This document shows positions 50,641 through 57,795 of a DNA stretch of 64,000 nucleotides, one piece after another; position 1 is the stretch's first letter; every line of letters starts with the position of its first letter. The notes under the pieces are model-generated. The model had not been told where the DNA came from. It saw only the letters and a program-made list of their open reading frames with translations, and did no database searches. The position numbers were made by a program, and so were the translations under genes. The stretch is from assembly GCA_963718305.1 (NCBI GenBank), contig CAVQZG010000012.1, positions 186,001 through 250,000 of the forward strand. Direction: 5' to 3'. The DNA is from RYN-230 sp963718305. GTDB taxonomy: Bacteria > Actinomycetota > Actinomycetes > Streptosporangiales > Streptosporangiaceae.

Positions 50641-50779
50641 CGGCTGCTGGCCGCGGGGCGTACCCGGGCGCCGGCCCCGCCGGGTTCGCCCTAGGCTGAC
50701 AAGCCGCACGCGCGGCGGGTGCCTGGCCCGCAGTAGGGTCAGGGTCAGGTAGCGGGCGGACTAACCGGGAGGACTAGGC

Positions 50780-51694
50780 GTGGGTTCTGGCTTCTTTGCC
50801 GGAAGGTTCATTGCGGCGTGCATGGACGCTGGCACATCGTCGTTCGCTGATCTGGTCGCTTCGTGCGCACCAGAGACGCTCCCCGGCGCCGGGGCGGCCG
50901 CTGCCGCCCAGCTGGGCGGCGCCTCTGGCGCCGCCGCGGCCGGGGGCGCCTCCGGGCCGGCCGGCGAGGGCGCGGGCCCTTACCTGCCGCACGGGACCAC
51001 GATCGTGGCTGCCCGTTTCGACGGCGGCGTGGTGATGGCCGGTGACCGCCGGTCCACGGCGGGCAACATGATCGCTCAGCGGGATATCGAGAAGGTATTC
51101 CGCAGCGACGATTTCTCCTGCGTGGGCATCGCGGGCGTCGCCGGGATCGGCCTGGAGCTGGTCCGGCTGTTCCAGCTGGAACTGGAGCACTACGAGAAAC
51201 TCGAGGGCCGGACGCTGTCCCTGGAGGGCAAGGCGAACCGGCTGTCCGCGTTCGTGCGCGGCAACATGGGTGCGGCCCTGCAGGGGCTGGTGGTCGTCCC
51301 GCTGTTCGCCGGTTACGACGAGGACGCCGGCCGGGGCCGGATCTTCAGCTATGACGTGGCCGGCGGCCGGTACGAAGAGCGCCCCTACCACTCGATCGGG
51401 TCCGGGTCGATATTCGCCAAGGGGTCGCTGAAGAAGCTCTACACCGAGAGCCTGTCCGACCGGGAAGTGGTGATGGCCTGCATGCAGGCGCTCTACGACG
51501 CGGCCGACGACGACTCGGCGACCGGCGGCCCGGACGTGGCCCGGCAGATCTACCCGGTGGTGGCCATGATCACCGCCGACGGGTTCCGCCGCCTGTCGGA
51601 TGCCGAGTCCGGGGAGTACGCCCGGGCCGTGGTGGAAGAACGGACGAGGGAGCCCTCGGGGCCAGTGGCCCCGCTGCCTCCCGTGACCCCGTAA
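50780..51694 (+). CDS. prcB: 20S proteasome beta subunit PrcB
   Basis: 304 residues from GTG 50780 with GGGAGG 8 bp upstream. The propeptide is 72 residues; cleavage before Thr73 in LPHGTTIVAARF exposes the catalytic N-terminal threonine. MAGDRRSTAGNMIAQRDIEKVF (basic Lys in DIEK), ELEHYEKLEG, GSGSIFAKGSLKKLY and YDAADDDSATGGPD are the beta-subunit signatures. The second half of the propeptide is an Ala/Gly repeat (AAAAAQLGGASGAAAAGGAS) instead of the usual mixed sequence. Forms the two inner rings of the proteasome. Followed by prcA after 82 bp. Confidence 0.96.
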   Translation: MGSGFFAGRFIAACMDAGTSSFADLVASCAPETLPGAGAAAAAQLGGASGAAAAGGASGPAGEGAGPYLPHGTTIVAARFDGGVVMAGDRRSTAGNMIAQRDIEKVFRSDDFSCVGIAGVAGIGLELVRLFQLELEHYEKLEGRTLSLEGKANRLSAFVRGNMGAALQGLVVVPLFAGYDEDAGRGRIFSYDVAGGRYEERPYHSIGSGSIFAKGSLKKLYTESLSDREVVMACMQALYDAADDDSATGGPDVARQIYPVVAMITADGFRRLSDAESGEYARAVVEERTREPSGPVAPLPPVTP

Positions 51695-51776
51695 GCCGGC
51701 TGGCGCGGGTGACCCGCGTTCCCGCCTGACCAGCGCCATTCCGAGTAGCGCCGTTACGAGTAGGGGTAAAGCTGCG

Positions 51777-52580
51777 GTGAGTATGCCGTTCTACGTCTCG
51801 CCAGAACAGGCGATGAAAGATAAGGCGGATTACGCCCGGAAGGGCATCGCCCGTGGCCGCAGCGGGGTGGTGATCCAGTACGACGGGGGCATCCTGTTCG
51901 TGGCGCCGAACCCGTCCAGCGCGCTGCACAAGATCAGCGAGATCTATGACCGCATCGCGTTTGCGGCGGTGGGCCGGTACAACGAGTTCGAGAACCTGCG
52001 CAAGGCCGGGGTCCGGTACGCGGACTACACCGGGTATCAGTACGACCGCAGCGACGTCACCGCGCGCGGCCTGGCCAACTGGTACGCGCAGATCCTCGGC
52101 CAGTTCTTCACCGAGAGCAACAAGCCGTTCGAGGTCGAGCTGGTGGTCGCGGAGGTCGGCGAGTCACCGGCCTCGGACCAGATCTACCGGATCACGTTCG
52201 ACGGCTCGGTGGCCGAGGAACATGGCTTCGTGGCCATGGGCGGCCAGGCCGATCAGGTGGCGGCCGTGCTCAAGGACCACTACGCGGACGAGCTCCCGCT
52301 CGTCCGGGCGCTGGGCGCCGCGATCGCCGGCCTGGCCGGGCAGGGCAACGGCCAGGGCAACGGCGAGGGGACCGAGCTGAGCGCCAGCCAGCTGGAAGTG
52401 GGCATCCTGGCCCGGGACCGGGTGCACCGGACGTTCCGGCGGCTGACCGGCGCGCGGCTGGAGCTGCTGCTGGCCGAGGCGGCCGGCGGCGAGGGAGCAG
52501 GCCCGGCCAGCCCGGCGCCGGGTGCCGACGAGCCGCAGCCGGGCGAGGCGGCCAGCCCCGATGACGGCGTGACCCCCTAG
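51777..52580 (+). CDS. prcA: 20S proteasome alpha subunit PrcA
   Basis: 267 residues from GTG 51777; the N-terminus MSMPFYVSPEQAMKDKADYA then aligns position by position with mycobacterial PrcA (MSFPYFISPEQ), which decides this start over ATG 51783. RKGIARGRSGVVIQYDGGIL and SALHKISEIYDRIAFAAVGRYNEF are alpha-ring signatures. The alpha ring gates entry to the chamber and receives the GQYL tail of Mpa. Near 200 it has a GQGNGQGNGEG repeat, and the last 35 residues are a Gly/Ala/Pro/Glu-rich tail. Confidence 0.96.
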   Translation: MSMPFYVSPEQAMKDKADYARKGIARGRSGVVIQYDGGILFVAPNPSSALHKISEIYDRIAFAAVGRYNEFENLRKAGVRYADYTGYQYDRSDVTARGLANWYAQILGQFFTESNKPFEVELVVAEVGESPASDQIYRITFDGSVAEEHGFVAMGGQADQVAAVLKDHYADELPLVRALGAAIAGLAGQGNGQGNGEGTELSASQLEVGILARDRVHRTFRRLTGARLELLLAEAAGGEGAGPASPAPGADEPQPGEAASPDDGVTP

Positions 52581-52598
52581 GCGCTCAATCCCGGGAAC

Positions 52599-52643
52599 TC
52601 AGCCCCTGAGCACTCAGGCCCTAAGCACTCAGCTCCTAAGCAC
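52599..52643. repeat. 3 x 15-bp tandem repeat ending in the regulator stop codon
   Basis: On the minus strand: GTGCTTAGGAGCTGA (52643-52629, the last codons Val-Leu-Arg-Ser-stop), GTGCTTAGGGCCTGA (52628-52614) and GTGCTCAGGGGCTGA (52613-52599). Each copy ends with TGA in the same frame. Confidence 0.92.
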
Positions 52644-53303
52644 GGCCGGGTAGGCGTGCACCACCGCCCAGACCGCGCGAACCTCCGCCGGGGTCGGGTT
52701 CCAGTACTCGTGCGGGGTGGCCGAGTCGAACGCGATCGAGTCACCCTCGCCGAGCTCGTAGCTCTCGAATCCCACCCGCGCCTGCAGCGTCCCGCTCACG
52801 ATGAGCCCGTATTCGTAGCCGTCGTGGCGCAGGGCCCCGCCGGTGCCGGCCGGATCACTGCGGGGCTCGTAGACGACCTCCAGGAAGTCCACCCGGTCAT
52901 CCGCGCCCGGCGTGAGCCGTTCCCAGCGGACCCCGCTGGCCAGGTCGATGGTGCGCCGGGCGCCCGCCCGCTGGACGATCCCGTGCCCCGCCGGCCAGCC
53001 CGCGGCCGCCCCGTCGCCCGTCCCAGCCGCGTCCCGCGCCCGGCCGCCGCCGTGCGCGGTCATGGTCAGCTCGCCCGACGGGATCACGCCGAACAGGAAG
53101 TCCATGGACGCCCGCAGTTCGCTGGCCAGCGCGTACAGCATGCCCACCGAGGGGACCGAGACGCCCCGCTCGATCTGGGAGATGAGGCTGGGGGAGCAGC
53201 TGATCCGGCGGGCCAGCTCCCGCGCGGACAGGCCGCGATCCTCGCGGACCCGGCGCAGCCGGGGCCCGAGTTCTGTCCCGGGGTCGAAAACCGCCCCGGT
53301 CAT
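52629..53303 (-). CDS. XRE-family regulator with C-terminal cupin domain
   Basis: 224 residues from ATG 53303. The helix-turn-helix is at residues 12-68 (LGPRLRRVREDRGLSARELA, SCSPSLISQIERGVSVPSVG). The cupin sensor is at about 140-215 (GGALRHDGYEYGLIVSGTLQ, ELGEGDSIAFDSATPHEYWN). Such regulators often repress amine or amino-acid catabolism and respond to a small metabolite. It is divergent from the succinate-semialdehyde dehydrogenase gene, with two CTGTACAT repeats in the shared 185-bp region, so it probably controls that gene and itself. Its insertion between prcA and pafA is unusual. Confidence 0.88.
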   Translation of the reverse strand: MTGAVFDPGTELGPRLRRVREDRGLSARELARRISCSPSLISQIERGVSVPSVGMLYALASELRASMDFLFGVIPSGELTMTAHGGGRARDAAGTGDGAAAGWPAGHGIVQRAGARRTIDLASGVRWERLTPGADDRVDFLEVVYEPRSDPAGTGGALRHDGYEYGLIVSGTLQARVGFESYELGEGDSIAFDSATPHEYWNPTPAEVRAVWAVVHAYPAVLRS

Positions 53304-53364
53304 GGCGGTCCCATAACGACTGGCGAGTCACCTCGATCACAGGGATCCCCTCTTGACAGCCACA

Positions 53365-53393
53365 CTGTACATACGTTGAATCGGGCTGTACAT
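53365..53393. promoter_or_regulatory. Paired CTGTACAT sites in divergent promoter region
   Basis: CTGTACAT occurs at 53365-53372 and 53386-53393, 21 bp apart (two helical turns, same face). Each contains the palindrome TGTACA. A TTGACA -35-like element is at 53353-53358. These are the best candidate operators for the XRE-cupin regulator. Confidence 0.55.
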
Positions 53394-53488
53394 CGTGGCC
53401 TCCATCGCCGGAGCCGGGCGATGGGCCAGCGTGATATGCGCGGTAGTGTCGGGGATGTGTGCGAGGTACGGATGACCTTGGAGGACGA

Positions 53489-54958
53489 GTGACCACAACG
53501 TCGGACCTGGCCGCCACGACTGGGATCGATGTACCCACCGGGCTGCTCATCGGCGGCCAGTGGACCAAGGGCCGCGACGGCGGGCTGATCGGCGTGACCG
53601 ACCCGGCCACCGAGCAGATCATCGCGGAAGTGGCCGACGGCACCGCCGAGGACACGCTGGACGCGGTCAGTGCCGCCTCAGCCGCCCTGCCCGGCTGGGC
53701 CGCGACCGCGCCCCGGGAGCGGGCCGAATGCCTGCGCCGCGCCTGGTCGCTGATGATCGCCAGGTCCGACGCGCTGGCCAGGCTGATGGTCCTGGAGAAC
53801 GGCAAGGCGCTGCCGGACGCGCGCAGCGAGGTGATCTACGCGGCCGAGTTCTTCCGCTGGTACGCCGAGGAGGCGGTCCGGATCGAGGGCTCGGTGCTCA
53901 CCGCCCCGTCCGGCGCCAACCGCATCCTGGTCACCCGGCAGCCGGTGGGCGTGAGCGTGCTCATCACCCCGTGGAACTTCCCGGCCGCGATGGCCACCCG
54001 GAAGATCGGGCCGGCCCTGGCGGCCGGCTGCACCGTGGTGCTCAAGCCCGCCAAGGAGACCCCGCTCACCGCGCTGGCGGTGGCGGAGATCCTCGGCGAG
54101 GCGGGGGTGCCGGACGGCGTGGTCAATGTGGTGACCACCTCCTCGGCGAGCCGGTTCAGTGAGACCGTGCTGGCCGATCCCCGGGTCCGCAAGCTGTCCT
54201 TCACCGGGTCCACCGAGGTCGGCCGGGTGCTGCTGAAGGCCGCGGCCAACAGCGTGATCAACTGCTCCATGGAACTGGGCGGCAACGCCCCCTTCCTGAT
54301 CTTCGAGGATGCCGACATCAGCGCGGCCCTGGACGGCGCGTTCCTGGCCAAGATGCGCAACGGCGGGGAGGCGTGCACCGCCGCCAACCGCTTCTACGTG
54401 CACGAGGCCGTGGCCGACGAGTTCACCGCCGCGTTCGCGGCCCGCCTCGAGGCGCTCAAGGTCGGCCCCGGCCTGGATGAGGGCACCGAGCTGGGCCCGC
54501 TGGTCAACGAGGACACCCGGTCCAAGGTGGCCAGCCTGGTGGACGAGGCCACCAGCGCGGGCAGCCGGGTGGTCACCGGCGGTTCCGCCCCGGACCGCCG
54601 CGGCTACTTCTACGCTCCCACCGTGCTGGACAACGTGCCGCCCGGCGCGGGCATCCTGGACGAGGAGATCTTCGGCCCGGTCGCCCCGATCGTCCGGTTC
54701 GGCTCGGAGTCCGAGGCGGTCTCCTGGGCCAACAACACCGAATACGGCCTGGTCTCTTACGTCTACACCCGGGACCTGCGCCGTTCTCTCCGGGTGGCCG
54801 AGGCCCTGGAAGCCGGGATGATCGGCATCAACCGCGGCGTGGTCTCCGACCCGGCGGCGCCGTTCGGCGGGGTGAAACAGTCCGGGATCGGCCGTGAGGG
54901 AGGCCATGACGGGCTGCTGGAGTTCACCGAGACCAAGTACATCGCCGTCAACTGGTGA
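53489..54958 (+). CDS. gabD: NAD(P)-dependent succinate-semialdehyde dehydrogenase-like aldehyde dehydrogenase
   Basis: 489 residues; GTG 53489 follows GGAGG by 5 bp and overlaps the stop of a short upstream frame (GTGA). Aldehyde dehydrogenase core: LITPWNFPAAMATRKIGPAL, KPAKETPLTALAVAEILGEAG, FTGSTEVGRVLLK, general base Glu in MELGGNAPFLIFEDADI and nucleophile Cys in NGGEACTAANRFYVH. Best match by motifs is the GabD group, oxidising succinic semialdehyde to succinate in GABA or putrescine breakdown, but other small aldehydes are possible. Probably controlled by the divergent XRE-cupin protein. Confidence 0.88.
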   Translation: MTTTSDLAATTGIDVPTGLLIGGQWTKGRDGGLIGVTDPATEQIIAEVADGTAEDTLDAVSAASAALPGWAATAPRERAECLRRAWSLMIARSDALARLMVLENGKALPDARSEVIYAAEFFRWYAEEAVRIEGSVLTAPSGANRILVTRQPVGVSVLITPWNFPAAMATRKIGPALAAGCTVVLKPAKETPLTALAVAEILGEAGVPDGVVNVVTTSSASRFSETVLADPRVRKLSFTGSTEVGRVLLKAAANSVINCSMELGGNAPFLIFEDADISAALDGAFLAKMRNGGEACTAANRFYVHEAVADEFTAAFAARLEALKVGPGLDEGTELGPLVNEDTRSKVASLVDEATSAGSRVVTGGSAPDRRGYFYAPTVLDNVPPGAGILDEEIFGPVAPIVRFGSESEAVSWANNTEYGLVSYVYTRDLRRSLRVAEALEAGMIGINRGVVSDPAAPFGGVKQSGIGREGGHDGLLEFTETKYIAVNW

Positions 54959-55068
54959 CCCGCCGACCGATGGCCCAGGGCGTGCAGAGCCGGCCCGCGA
55001 CACGTTCGCGGACCCACCCCACCTGGTGCGGGTGCCCGCGGCCGTGCCGTAGGGTCTGGTGAGCGACC

Positions 55069-56427
55069 ATGGACAGACGAATCTTCGGGCTTGAGAACGA
55101 ATACGGGGTCACCTGCACCTTCCGCGGCAGCCGGCGGCTGTCCCCGGACGAGGTAGCCAGGTACCTCTTCCGCCGCGTGGTTTCGTGGGGCCGGAGCAGT
55201 AACGTGTTCCTGCGCAACGGCGCCCGGCTCTACCTCGATGTGGGCAGCCACCCCGAGTACGCCACCCCTGAGTGCGACAACATCCTCGACCTGGTGGTGC
55301 ACGACAAGGCCGGCGAGCGGATCCTGGAAGGCCTGCTGGTGGATGCGGACCGGCGGCTCCGTGAAGAGGGCATCGCCGGGGACATCTACCTGTTCAAGAA
55401 CAACACCGACTCGGCCGGCAACTCCTACGGATGCCACGAGAACTACCTGGTCGGCCGGCATGGCGAGTTCGGGCGGCTGGCCGACATCCTGATCCCGTTC
55501 CTGGTCACCCGGCAGGTCATCTGCGGGGCAGGCAAGGTGCTGCAGACCCCCCGGGGCGCGGTGTACTGCGTCAGCCAGCGCGCCGAGCACATCTGGGAAG
55601 GTGTGTCCTCCGCCACGACCCGGTCCCGGCCGATCATCAACACCCGGGACGAGCCGCATGCGGACGCGGAGCGGTTCCGGCGGCTGCACGTGATCGTCGG
55701 CGACTCCAACATGAGCGAGACGACCATGCTGCTCAAGGTCGGTGCGACCGACCTGGTGCTGCGCATGGTCGAGGCCGGCACGGTGATGCGGGACCTGACC
55801 CTGGAGAACCCGATCCGGGCCATCCGGGACGTCAGCCACGACATGACCGGCCGCCGCCGGGTCCGGCTGGCCAACGGGCGGGAGGCCAGCGCGCTGGACA
55901 TCCAGCGTGAGTACCTGGCCAAGGCCAAGGACTTCACCGACCGCCGCGGCGCTGACGCGATCACCCAGCGGGTGCTCGACCTGTGGGAGCGCACCCTGCA
56001 CGCGGTGGACACCGGCAACTTCGGCCTGGTCGACCGCGAGATCGACTGGATCACCAAGTACCAGCTGATCGAGCGGTACCGCGGCAAGCACGACCTGCCG
56101 CTGTCCTCGCCCCGGGTCGCCCAGCTCGACCTGGCCTACCACGACGTGCACCGTGGCCGTGGCCTGTACTACCTGCTGCAGCGGCGCGGGGCGGTGGCCA
56201 GGACCGCGCGGGACATCGACATCTTCGAGGCCAAGTCGGTCCCGCCGCAGACCACCCGGGCCCGGCTGCGCGGCGAGTTCATCCGCCGCGCCCAGGAGCG
56301 GCGCCGTGACTTCACCGTGGACTGGGTCCACCTCAAGCTCAACGACCAGGCGCAGCGGACGGTGCTCTGCAAGGACCCGTTCCGGGCCGTCGATGAGCGG
56401 GTGGAGAAGCTCATCGCAGGCATGTAG
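55069..56427 (+). CDS. pafA: Pup-protein ligase PafA
   Basis: 452 residues from ATG 55069. MDRRIFGLENEYGVTCTFRG, YLDVGSHPEYATPECDN and LFKNNTDSAGNSYGCHENYL carry the metal- and ATP-binding glutamates; TRSRPIINTRDEPHADAERF and RIDWITKYQL-type sequence (DREIDWITKYQLIERYRG) follow. Using ATP it phosphorylates the Pup C-terminal Glu and forms an isopeptide bond with substrate lysines. TAGGGT lies 13 bp upstream. The last ten codons and stop are the first unit of a 35-bp triplicate repeat. Confidence 0.96.
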   Translation: MDRRIFGLENEYGVTCTFRGSRRLSPDEVARYLFRRVVSWGRSSNVFLRNGARLYLDVGSHPEYATPECDNILDLVVHDKAGERILEGLLVDADRRLREEGIAGDIYLFKNNTDSAGNSYGCHENYLVGRHGEFGRLADILIPFLVTRQVICGAGKVLQTPRGAVYCVSQRAEHIWEGVSSATTRSRPIINTRDEPHADAERFRRLHVIVGDSNMSETTMLLKVGATDLVLRMVEAGTVMRDLTLENPIRAIRDVSHDMTGRRRVRLANGREASALDIQREYLAKAKDFTDRRGADAITQRVLDLWERTLHAVDTGNFGLVDREIDWITKYQLIERYRGKHDLPLSSPRVAQLDLAYHDVHRGRGLYYLLQRRGAVARTARDIDIFEAKSVPPQTTRARLRGEFIRRAQERRRDFTVDWVHLKLNDQAQRTVLCKDPFRAVDERVEKLIAGM

Positions 56428-56499
56428 CTGAGCGGGCGGAGAAGCTCATCGTGAGCATGCAGCTGAGCGGGTGGAGAAGCTCATCGCGGGGATGTAGCT
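56395..56499. repeat. 3 x 35-bp tandem repeat beginning inside the pafA 3' end
   Basis: Units at 56395-56429, 56430-56464 and 56465-56499, all beginning GAGCGGG(T/C)GGAGAAGCT. The first encodes the end of PafA (Glu-Arg-Val-Glu-Lys-Leu-Ile-Ala-Gly-Met) and its TAG. Copies 2 and 3 are non-coding, differ at a few positions, and copy 3 still has the TAG. The remaining gap to 56699 shows only promoter-like sequence for the FKBP gene. Confidence 0.93.
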
Positions 56500-56699
56500 G
56501 AGAGTTTCCTGACTATCGCGCGGCGGGCCTTTTCCGGTGATGTGCAGGCCGGGCTGGTGTGCGTTCCGGTGAGGCGCCCGTTTCTCACGGATTGGTCCTC
56601 GTACCGTAATGGCCTGGCCGTGGAACCTGCGCACCGCGGTTAGTTGTTGCCGGTAGGCTGGCGTCGCTTCACCCTCGGAGATGACAAGGTTTCCTTTCT

Positions 56700-57653
56700 A
56701 TGCGACGCATTGCCGCCCTGCTGTCCGTCCCGCTGCTGGCCATGCTGGCCCTGGCCGGATGCGGCTCAGCCACGTCCTCGTCCAGCCCCTCCGTCTCGGT
56801 GAAGGGGCAGTTCGGCACTAATCCGACGGTCACCATCCCCACTGTGACGGCCGGGAAGGCACTGGCCGTCAAGACCCTGATCGCGGGGAACGGCCCGGCG
56901 CTGACCAAGACCGACGCCTTCGTCGGGAACTACGCCGTCTATATCTGGAGCGGCAAGACGCACAAGCTCGCCGAGAGCACGTTCCAGACCAAGAGCCCGG
57001 CCCTGTTCAGCGGGCAGCTGCTGCCCGGGCTGGAGACCGCCCTGCAGGGCAAGAAGATGGGCAGCCGGGTGCTGGCCGTCATCCCGCCCGCCCAGGGCTA
57101 CGGCAAGTCCGGGAACTCCCAGGCCGGGGTGACCGCGAACGACACCCTGGTGTTCGTGGTGGACATGATCAAGGAGTTCCCGAACAACGCGTCCGCCTCA
57201 GGCAGCAAGGTGTCCAGCGGTGGCGGCTCCCTGCCCAGCGTCGCGGTCAAGTCCGGGGCGGCCCCGACCATCACCATCCCGAAGTCCGCGAAGCCGCCCA
57301 CCACGCTGGTGACCAAGACCCTGGTCAAGGGAAGCGGCCCGGCGGTGACCAAGGGCCAGACCGTCGTCAGCCAGTACGTGGGCGTGATCTGGCGGACCGG
57401 CAAGGTCTTCGACTCCTCATGGTCGCGGGGTGAGCCGTTCGGCTTCACGATCGGCGCCACGCCCAGCCAGGTCATCACGGGCTGGGACAAGGGCCTCATC
57501 GGGCAGACCGTGGGCAGCCGGGTGATGCTGATCGTCCCGCCCGCCGAGGGTTACGGGAAGACCGGCAGTTCCCAGGCCGGGATCAAGGGCACGGACACGC
57601 TGGTGTTCGTGGTGGACATCCTCGGCGCGATCAGCCCGTCCTCGGCGGGCTGA
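56700..57653 (+). CDS. Lipoprotein with two FKBP-type peptidyl-prolyl isomerase domains
   Basis: 317 residues from ATG 56700. Lipoprotein signal MRRIAALLSVPLLAMLALAG with lipobox LAGC. Domain 1 (about 45-160) has the FKBP frame but lacks the aromatic substrate pocket sequence FDSSW. Domain 2 (about 195-312) is canonical: VVSQYVGVIWRTGKVFDSSW, VITGWDKGLIGQTVGSRVML, IVPPAEGYGKTG, DTLVFVVDIL. It is anchored outside the membrane and should assist folding of secreted proteins. Conserved next to pafA in streptomycetes. Confidence 0.92.
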   Translation: MRRIAALLSVPLLAMLALAGCGSATSSSSPSVSVKGQFGTNPTVTIPTVTAGKALAVKTLIAGNGPALTKTDAFVGNYAVYIWSGKTHKLAESTFQTKSPALFSGQLLPGLETALQGKKMGSRVLAVIPPAQGYGKSGNSQAGVTANDTLVFVVDMIKEFPNNASASGSKVSSGGGSLPSVAVKSGAAPTITIPKSAKPPTTLVTKTLVKGSGPAVTKGQTVVSQYVGVIWRTGKVFDSSWSRGEPFGFTIGATPSQVITGWDKGLIGQTVGSRVMLIVPPAEGYGKTGSSQAGIKGTDTLVFVVDILGAISPSSAG

Positions 57654-57658
57654 CCAGG

Positions 57659-57698
57659 GGGCGGTTCCGGCTCCGGGATCGGGGGCCCGGAACCGCCC
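57659..57698 (+). terminator. Terminator hairpin after the FKBP gene
   Basis: A 12-bp perfect stem (57659-57670 with 57687-57698) and 16-nt loop start 5 bp after the FKBP stop. It likely ends the FKBP transcript, and could also serve the convergent DUF3866 gene. Confidence 0.65.
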
Positions 57699-57795
57699 GT
57701 CGCGGCGGGCCCGCTGCTGGTCAGCGGTCCTGGCCCGGGAACCGGACAGCCTCTCCCACTCGTCCGGGTACCGGATTCGCCCGATGCCTCGTTCC

